A stretch of 64,000 nt of DNA from Saccharum officinarum. Its lineage: Eukaryota; Streptophyta; Magnoliopsida; Poales; Poaceae. The stretch lies in contig CM036191.1 in the NCBI GenBank assembly GCA_020631735.1, forward strand, positions 37,555,335-37,619,334. The letters are read 5' to 3'. A program made the position numbers and the translations under genes. The notes beneath the pieces were generated by a model. The model saw nothing but the letters and a program-made list of their open reading frames with translations. It made no database searches and was not told where the DNA came from. This document shows positions 56,619 to 64,000 of this stretch, in pieces (position 1 is the first letter of the stretch; every line of letters starts with the position of its first letter).

Positions 56619-59600
56619 ATGTCTGTTGACCTCAATCCAAAGGAGGAAGAATTATACCTTTTGGACTCATGTACCACAAACTCTATACTTAGAGAAATAA
56701 AATATTTCCAAACTCTTAAGAAAAGAGAAGGAAATATTATGACCATTGTGGGTCGAGATGCGTTAATAGTTGGCTCAGGATGAGCCACTATTACTCTCCC
56801 CATGAGTACGCAGATTACGATAGAGAATGCATTGTTGTATCCTGACTCTACTCGTACCCTTCTAAGTTTTAGAGACGTCCGTAAGAACAGTCTCCATGTG
56901 GAGACACATATGGATAATAAAGAGGAATTTCTTCTCTTTACCAAACTTACTAGATATGGCAAACAAATCTGTGAAAAGATTTCTTCACTCCAAACTGGAT
57001 TGTACTATACATACATCAAGCCCATAGAACATGTTGCTTATAAGATAATTTTCCAAGATGTCGATACATTCCGAAACTGGCATGATCGACTTGGGCACCC
57101 TGGAATAGGGATGATGAGGAAAATTATCGGCAATTCCAGAGGTCATGATATGGAAAACGCTAAATTTCCCCAAAATAAAGATTTTTGTTGCACTGCTTGT
57201 GCAACAGGGAAATTAATTTTAAGACCATCATATCTTAAAATTCGAGCTGAACCACTTAAATTCCTTGAAAGGATTCAAGGAGATATTTGTGGTCCGATTC
57301 AACCATTATCGGGGCCGTTCCGGTACTTCATGGTTTTGATAGACGTATCTACTAGATGGTCTCACGTGTCCCTTTTGTCGACACGCAACCATGCTTTTGT
57401 CAAAATAATGGCCCAACTTATTAAGTTGAAGGCACATTATCCGGAACATCAGATTCAATCAATTCGAATGGACAATGCCGCTGAATTCTCATCCCGTACT
57501 TTTAACGATTATTGTATGGCATTGGGAATTCAGGTTCAGCATTCAGTCCCTTATGTACATACACAAAATGGTTTGGCTGAATCGTTGATTAAAATAATCA
57601 AGCTCATTGCAAGACCTATGTTGACAAATTGCAAATTGCCTATGTCGTGTTGGTGTCACGCAGTTCTGCACGCTGCCGACCAGATCCAACTACGACCAAC
57701 TGCATATCACGAAACCTCCCCATTGCAGTTAGTACGTGGGAATCCTCCGAGTATTTCCCATTTGCGTAAGTTTGGGTGCGCTGTATACGTACCCATCTCA
57801 CCACCTAAGCGAACTTCAATGGGTCCTCACAGGAAACTCGGGATCTATGTTGGATACTCATCTCCGTCTATTATTAAGTATTTAGAACCTCTTACAGGAG
57901 ATCTATTTACTGCCCGGTTCGCTAATTGTATTTTTAATGAGGATCACTTCCCGGCATTAGGGGGAGAATTGTACCAAAATGAATGTCAGGAAGTTAATTG
58001 GAATGCAGAAGGCATTTCGTCTACCGATCCACGTACTACAGAAACTGAACAAAAAGTTCAAAGAATCATTGATTTGCAAAATCTTGCAAACAATCTGCCA
58101 GATGCTTTCTCTGATTACAAAGGTGTCACAAAGTCTCTCCATCCTGCGAGGAATGTGCCTGAAAGAGTGGAGGTACCTAATAAAACCACTCAACCCCCGA
58201 TTGGCAAAAGAGGGGGAGAAGCACTTTCAAGAGGCAAGATGTGATTGCTAGCAAGCACAAGAAGATTGGAAATGCAACTCAACTTTTGGTTGAAAGACAC
58301 CTAGATGACATACAATGTCTTGTGGATAGTAATCCACAAACCAGCTCAGTTATGCGCATAAACACTAAGGTTGAAACATCGGAAAACCCTAGATCCATCG
58401 TTTCGGGAAGTCATGATGAATCTTTAAGGGTAGACGAAATAGCGATAAATTTCGCAGAGACTGGAGAGTCTTATATCCATAAGTCCATAATATTCGACAT
58501 ATATTTCTTTGAACAAATTGCAAACATCCTTCTAACCGATTCGGATCCCAAGTCAACGGCTGAGTGCAAGAAGCGCTCAGACTGGGATAAGTGGAAGGTT
58601 GCAATTGAAACAGAGATTGCCTCGCTTAAGAAAAGGAAGGTGTTTTCGGCTGTAATGCCAACACCTCCTAGTATCTTTCCTATGGGATATAAATGGGTTT
58701 TTGTCCATAAAAGGAATGAAAACAACGAAGTGGTGAGATATAAAGCGAGGCTAGTGGCACAAGGTTTTACGCAAAGACCTGGCGTTGATTTCAACGAAAC
58801 TTACTCTCCGGTAATGAGCGGAATAACTTTCCGATACCTAATATTGTTGGCAGTACAAAAATGTCTATCTATGCAGTTGATGGACGTAGTGACCGCATAC
58901 TTATATGGGTCATTGGATTCTAAGATATATATGAAAGTTCCTGATGGAATCAGTATACCGAATCCTAAGGCAAATCACAACATGTATTGCGTCAAGTTGC
59001 AGAAGTCATTATACGGCTTGAAACAGTCGGGCCGAATGTGGTACAATCGGTTAAGTGAATTCCTTAAATAGAAGGGATACACAAATAATGATGACTGCCC
59101 CTGCGTCTTCATTAAGAAATCATCAACAGGATTTTGTATCATATCAGTGTACGTTGATGATCTTAACATCATCGGCAACGAACCTGATCTTAATGAAGCA
59201 CGTCATCATTTAAAGACGGAGTTTGAGATGAAAGATTTGGGCCAAACCAAATATTGCTTAGGTTTACAACTTGAGCACTTTCACTCAGGTATATTTATAT
59301 ACCAAGCTGCCTATGTCCAAAAGGTATTAGAGAAATTCAATATGGACAAGTCATATCCAACAAAAACTCCGATGGTAGTAAGATCCATAGACATTGAGAA
59401 GGATCCTTTTAGACCACCGGATGAAGGAGAAGAGATATTGGGGCCACAAGTCCCTTACCTAAGTGCCATTGGAGCACTAATGTATCTTGCTAATAGCACT
59501 CGGCCGGATATTGCATTTGCAGTAAATTTGCTAGCAAGACATAGTGCTAAACCTACCAAACGACATTGGGTAGGAGTTAAAACGGTATTGAGATACCTCA

Positions 59601-60169
59601 ATGGCACTAGAGATTTTGGATTATTCTATAGCAGAAATCAAGATCCAATTTTGTTAGGATATACAGATGCTGGTTATTTATCAGATCCCCACAATGGCAG
59701 ATCACAAACAGGCTTTGTTTTCTTGCAAGGTGGAACAACAATATCTTGGAAATCTTCAAAGCAGACTCTAGTATCTACATCTACCAACCATTCTGAAATA
59801 ATAGCTTTATATGAAGCATCACGAGAATGTGTATGGCTTCGCAGAATGGTAAACCACATAGTACAATCATGTGGTATTGGTGTACTTGACACACCTATGA
59901 TTATCTTTGAAGATAATTCGGCATGTGTTACTCAAATGGAATCAGGTTATATTAAGAGTAATATGACCAAGCATATTATTCCTAAGTTATTTTACCCCCA
60001 TGAACTCCAAAAGAATGGAGAAATAGAAATCTTGCAAACTAAGTCATGTGATAATCTAGCCGATTTATTCACAAAGTCTCTACCATATTCCACATTTCGT
60101 AAATGTGTTGATGGTATTGGTATGAGAAGACTTAGAGACTTGCGAAAATCAGGGGGAGAAACTCTCTAA
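56619..60169 (+). pseudogene. Copia pol: protease, integrase, RT, RNase H
   Basis: Starts MSVDLNPKEEELYLLDSCTT, with the protease DS motif reading LLDSCTT. Integrase: HDRLGHPGIGMM, CATGK, IQGDICGPIQPLSGPFRYFM, and MDNAAEFSSRTFNDY, then QNGLAESLIK. Reverse transcriptase from 58241: YKWVFVHKRNENNEVVRYKA, QLMDVVTAYLYGSLDSKIYM, VYVDDLNIIGN. RNase H to 60169: GYTDAGYLSDPHNGRSQTGF and ADLFTKSLP. Lesions: TGA at 56779-56781, a frame change near 58230 where ATG and TGA overlap (58241-58244), and TAG at 59069-59071. Otherwise well preserved. Confidence 0.85.
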
Positions 60170-60557
60170 ACATAACCTATTCCAACTTTACATTATACTC
60201 TTTTTCCTTTATATGAGTTTTACTCCTTTGGAGTTTTCTCACATAAAGTTTTTAATGAGGTAATGGTAACACATAATAAATGTCATATTATCTATTTTTC
60301 CTCATAGAGGTTTTTCAAAGATAATTATGACATATTGATTCTTGATCAAATTGTTTTAGACTATATCTTGGGAATACCCAAGAGTCTATTAACATTGGGA
60401 GTTATATATATCATGGTGTTTCTCCTTATTTTCCCACTGGGTTTTAAGGAGTTTTGCCTGGTATATCGATATACTTTGGTTTTTCCCATAGGGTTTTCCA
60501 AAGCTTCAAGACATTTTCTGATGAACAAGCAAAGGTGCCTACACAAGATCAAATTGA
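60170..60557 (+). other. 3' untranslated part of the Copia element
   Basis: AT-rich with repeated 'ttccttta..gagtttt' and 'tttcccat.gggtttt' motifs. No supported ORF. Confidence 0.5.
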
Positions 60558-60568
60558 TCAAGGGGGAG
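60558..60568 (+). other. Polypurine tract of the Copia element
   Basis: TCAAGGGGGAG directly before the 3' LTR at 60569. Confidence 0.85.
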
Positions 60569-60807
60569 TGTTAAGATTAATTAGTATTAGTAATTAGTGA
60601 TCAATTATTGTAAATCCTGTAATTAGCATGTGCTAATTACGGCTTCTATAGGCATAACCGTTTAGGCCCTTTCGGCACCAATAGACACCAGTTCGCCATT
60701 GAGTCACTGACAATGGCAACTGACACATGTATATATACATCACTGTTTGTCAGAATACAGAAGTGAATTGATTCGATTCATTCATTCATCCATTTCATTC
60801 ACTAACA
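60569..60807 (+). repeat. 3' LTR of the Copia element
   Basis: 239 bp, six substitutions relative to the 5' LTR, followed by the target duplication GCCAC. Confidence 0.9.
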
Positions 60808-60812
60808 GCCAC

Positions 60813-61445
60813 TACACTAGAAGTGGGACACTCCATAGTTCCAAATTTAAAAGGGGTTTTAGAAATCAGTCACACCTCACACGACTCATACATTTACCCT
60901 GCAGTGCTGGGCCCTGACATTGGACCAAAAAGTTAACCACAGACAAGCTCTCAGCAATACAGCCCAGCAGCACACAAGCTCTGTGGGCCGGCCCAGTTCC
61001 ACCATCATGATTGACCCAATCATATTATTATCAATTGGACCGATGTCCTTTTGGAATCGTTAGTTATCTTGAGATTTCTCAAGAAACAACGTGAGTGCAT
61101 CATCACTCATACGAGATTAGGAGTGATGATGTACTCTAGTATGAGCTATGCTCTGACGTAGCAGCCGACAGGGACGCTGCTGCTTTCCCCGGGTAGGCGT
61201 TGCATATGCGGTTGTGCGGGCGGCCACGGTGACCTGGTACTCCATCGATGGTGATACCAGCAGTGGCGTTGCTCACATAGTCACATCGCACACAGGAGAT
61301 GACAACGACGAGACGTCCTACAATGGTGGTTGCAATGCATGCATCTTACAAGTAGGCAGTAGCACAGGTAGCTCAAGGACGTACATCATCCCCTTCGTTC
61401 TCTTCAGTTCCACCACCATACCAGACGGCCCCCGATCCGCCCCGC
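60813..61445 (+). other. Upstream region of the UDP-glycosyltransferase gene
   Basis: No gene is supported. It should contain the promoter and 5' UTR. The frame at 61214-61690 overlaps the real gene in another frame and lacks motifs. Confidence 0.4.
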
Positions 61446-62774
61446 ATGGACGACGCCTCGCCGCGGCCGTTGCACATCGTCATCTTCCCGTGGCTGGCGT
61501 TCGGCCACATGCTCCCTTACCTAGAGATCGCCGAGCGCCTCGCCACGCGCGGCCACCGCGTCTCCTTCGTCTCCACCCCGCGCAACATCAGCCGGCTCCG
61601 CCCGGTCGCGCCCGGGCTCATCATCGACTTCGTGGCGCTGCCATTTCCACGCCTCGATGGCCTCCCCGACGGCACCGAGGCCACCAGTGACGTCCCAGCC
61701 GGGAAGCTGGACCTGTTCTACAAGGCCTTCGACTGCCTCGCCGCGCCCTTCTCCGCGTTCCTCGACGCCGCCTGCGCCGCCGACGACAGCAAGGTGGACC
61801 TGCTCATGGTCGACAGCTTCCAGTACTGGGCCGCCGCCGCCGCTGCAGAGCACAAGGTGCCCTGCGTACTGTCCCTCATCTTCTCAGCGACGACGTTAGC
61901 ACAATTTGGTGTGCCGCGTGTGTCTCTGCCGCCTGTGGCCGCAGACGCCATGCCATCATCAATACCCCAACGATTCGCACTAACCTTTGAGAAATGCAAG
62001 CTCGTTGCTTGCCGCAGCTGCGTCGAGCTGGAGCCCGAATCCATGCCTCTCCTGTCAGGCATCTTTGGCAAGCCGGTGATCCCTTTCGGCCTACTGCCGC
62101 CATCTCTCCCAATCCCAGTAGAAGGCCACAGAGGAGTAAACGGCGACAATGGCAAGACGAAGACGGCGCTACCGCTATGTTGGCTTGACAGCCAGAAGCC
62201 AAAGTCTGTCGTCTTCGTCGCTCTCGGAAGCGAACCCCCTATCACCGTCGAACAGCTGCACGAGCTTGCGCTCGGCCTGGAGCTCGCCGAGGCGCCATTT
62301 CTGTGGGCTCTCAAGAGGCCTACCGGCATCTCCGAGGCCGACGACATCCTGCCTCCGGGGTTCGTGGACCGAACCTCTTCCCGCGGGCTCGTCGCCATGG
62401 GCTGGATTCCCCAGCTGAACGTGCTAGCACACGGAGCCGTGGCCGCGTTCCTCACGCACTGTGGATGGAGCTCCGTCGTGGAGGGGCTTGTGTTTGGGCA
62501 GCCGCTCATAATGCTGCCGTTCCTGGACGAGCAAGCGATAAACGCGCGGCTGATGGAGGGGAAGTAGGTCGGAGTTCAGGTGCCGAGGGTTGAAGACAAG
62601 TCGTTCAGTCGTGAAGGCGTTGCGAGGTCTATCGGAGCTGTCATGTCTGGGGAAGGTGGGAGCGTCCTTGCGGCCAATGCGAAGAAGATGCAAAAGATTG
62701 TTGTTGGAGACGAGAAGTGCCAAGAGAGGTATATCGACGAATTTATTCGATTTGTGAGAACGCACAAGGACTAA
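61446..62774 (+). pseudogene. UDP-glycosyltransferase, UGT91-like, nonsense codon after the PSPG box
   Basis: Family-1 UGTs transfer sugars from UDP-sugars to small molecules such as flavonoids or terpenoids in the cytosol. The frame begins MDDASPRPLHIVIFPWLAFG with catalytic-type His21 in FGHMLP, then ERLATRGHRVSFVSTPRNIS. The 44-residue PSPG sugar-donor box runs from W320 (WIPQLNVLAHGAVAAF; THCGWSSVVEG; LPFLDEQ), with Ser in place of Asn in HCGWNS and the final Gln kept. A TAG at 62565-62567 (codon 374) follows MEGK; the same frame continues VGVQVPRVEDKSFSREGV to TAA/TGA at 62772-62774, about 68 more residues that belong to the usual C-terminus. Read through, about 442 residues, a little short of the common 455-480. 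Intronless. Substrate cannot be told. UGT91-type features (soyasaponin or anthocyanidin rhamnosyltransferase-like) are family inference. Confidence 0.85.
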
Positions 62775-63001
62775 TGAGTGGAAGTTTAAATTTATGCAAG
62801 GATATATGCTACTGCAAGAATCAATAAGTGTTCACGAATATTGCAAGTTTGAATGTGATTTATCTCTTGTATTGCATCCATGTGTTTTGAGTGTAACTAT
62901 GTCGAACCTGGTGATAACTGGGCTTAGCCCATGTAGGTGTATGGGCTCGGCCCAGGGAGACTGTTGTAATGGCGGTGCCGGTTGAATAAAGGCCGGTGTA
63001 A

Positions 63002-64000
63002 GAGCAACTCCTACAGGTTAGCTAAAAATAAATGCTAAATCTCTTGATTTTTTTGACCGAAAAGACTAATGCTAAATCTCTTGATTTAGCCATCATGTAA
63101 TAAAATAGAAAAGTCCCTAAAAAAGATGAGTGCTACAGCAGCCTAGCTAAACATGGTCCTTTTCTATATTTAAATGTGCCACATCATCCTGACGGTTGCT
63201 CCTTGGCCGCTTGCAATATACGTCCGTCACCAGGTCTGCTCGCAAAGTCGCAACACACGCCTACACCTTGGCGGTGCACCACTAGGTACGGTTCTCCCCT
63301 ACCTGGCCGCTCGGTGTGACGGCGGTGCCGATCAGTAGTCGATGGCGGCAAGCACTTCATGTGTTCAGGATTTGTCAGAATCAAATGTCTTGTTGGTATG
63401 AAAATAATCATATATTCTTTTCCAATAAGTCAAGCGTGATTGATTAACTCTGTGCACCAGATCCAAACTCACATTTAGCCATGCTGAGACCAACATTTCG
63501 TACTCCTCTTTACTGAAATTCTTGGACCTTTTCTGACTCCCATTCACACTTGCTAGGGCCTCATCACATGCTGGCGTTTCATTAGGAGTTGGGACATTAT
63601 CAGACAAAGCAGCAAGATTACAACCCCGTGTAATTATGTCAGTAAAAGATCTTTCCGAATCCATGGCGCCTGTGAAAAAATACCACAGGGACAATCAAGA
63701 TTATAGACTGAAATATGGTTTCAACAAGCAGGTAAAACTGAAGCAGTCCAGATGTGGTAAAAAAAATTAAAGCCCCATTTGCTGCATAGGAAGATGACTA
63801 AATTCAATGGACTGCAGAGCTAGAGAGTTTCAACTGAAAAAACTGAAGAATAAAAATCTAGTATTGATAGCAAATTAGACTGACACTTGAACAAGTTTCA
63901 CTCATTATATGCACAGTTCTGCAATTGGATGATCACAGGGAAGAGCCTAACAAACTGTTCACAGAAAAAATTTACTAAACTTTTACTGAAATACACAAAC
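63002..64000 (-). mobile_element. Edge of a PIF/Harbinger (Tourist-type) element
   Basis: GAGCAACTCCTACAGGTTAG at 63002 follows TAA (62999-63001) and matches the Tourist/Harbinger end type (GAGCATCTCCAACAG). A Harbinger-type ORF1 remnant lies inside on the minus strand (63365-63664). The opposite end is not in the window. 63020-63090 has a small internal repeat of AATGCTAAATCTCTTGATTT. 63700-64000 is AT-rich without recognised signals. Confidence 0.5.
63365..63664 (-). pseudogene. Harbinger ORF1 (Myb/SANT-like) fragment
   Basis: On the minus strand MDSERSFTDIITRGCNLAAL from 63664 leads to RSKNFSKEEYEMLVSAWLNV and QSRLTYWKRIYDYFHTNKTF. This is the trihelix/Myb-like domain found in PIF/Harbinger ORF1 proteins and in their host-annotated relatives in grasses. 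The frame ends at TGA 63365-63367 after DSDKS, well before the usual end, and the DNA beyond is unrelated, so the gene is truncated. The protein partners the transposase and binds element DNA in intact elements. Confidence 0.65.

Larger units (their letters stand above)
52924..60807 (+). mobile_element. Complete Ty1/Copia element (Ale-like), 7.9 kb
   Basis: Identical-length LTRs (239 bp; 52924-53162 and 60569-60807) with TGTTAAG...CTAACA ends and a perfect target duplication GCCAC (52919-52923 and 60808-60812). They differ at six positions, about 2.5%. Interior order is leader, gag, protease, integrase, reverse transcriptase, RNase H, as in Copia. Protein motifs and the post-LTR sequence CGTTATCAGCC fit the Ale/Retrofit lineage, whose members are usually near 5 kb. 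The extra length is a 2.1-kb leader (53163-55341) with a GC-rich ORF. Gag-pol has several stops and frame changes, so it is non-autonomous now. Confidence 0.9.

Overview
The window is nuclear DNA from a grass (Poaceae), probably a panicoid such as the sorghum/sugarcane/Miscanthus group. I infer this from the dense nesting of LTR retrotransposons, Stowaway- and Tourist-type MITEs whose ends read CTTGTTTAG, GC-rich host exons with short AT-rich introns, a plastid DNA insert and gene families with grass-type members. There is no sign of bacterial organisation. The species call is inference.

Left part (1-19.8 kb): a GRAS transcription-factor gene with one in-frame stop, a truncated tandem copy of its 5' part, and a minus-strand SIRE/Maximus-type Copia remnant inserted into that copy. 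Then come a broken receptor-like kinase, a hAT-like element carrying a nested MITE, a pair of nested MITEs, the N-terminal half of an MCA-domain (Mid1-complementing-activity/CNR13-like) gene, a short-unit AT-rich repeat field and an orphan glutamine-rich exon.

Middle (19.84-36.32 kb): one complete 16.5-kb Ty3/Gypsy chromovirus-type element, most like the Tekay/Del lineage, with LTRs of about 5 kb. Besides a decayed gag-pol that ends in a chromodomain, it carries an extra upstream ORF (25644). Its N-terminus copies the histone H3 tail, with A1, R2, T3, K4, R8, K9, S10, T11, G12 and G13 kept, and is followed by a coiled coil and an acidic tail. This is the most unusual object in the window. The two LTRs are identical over their first 497 bp and then differ by about 4%, which suggests gene conversion.

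Right part (36.3-64 kb): retroposon-like and CACTA-like fragments, a plastid atpB insert, and a minus-strand eight-exon MCA-domain kinase gene that looks like a damaged pseudokinase. A small upstream fragment of its first exon, several MITEs and TIR elements, and a complete 7.9-kb Ale-type Copia element (TSD gccac) follow. The Copia element has an extra 2-kb leader containing a GC-rich ORF. Last are a UDP-glycosyltransferase with a single nonsense codon just after its PSPG box, and the edge of a PIF/Harbinger element with an ORF1 remnant.

Most host-type genes here are broken by one or a few lesions, and several are pieces of duplicated genes. The region reads as a decaying tandem cluster (MCA-domain and kinase genes, GRAS) repeatedly invaded by transposons. 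Base-level alignments were done by eye, so boundaries given as approximate may shift by a few bases.
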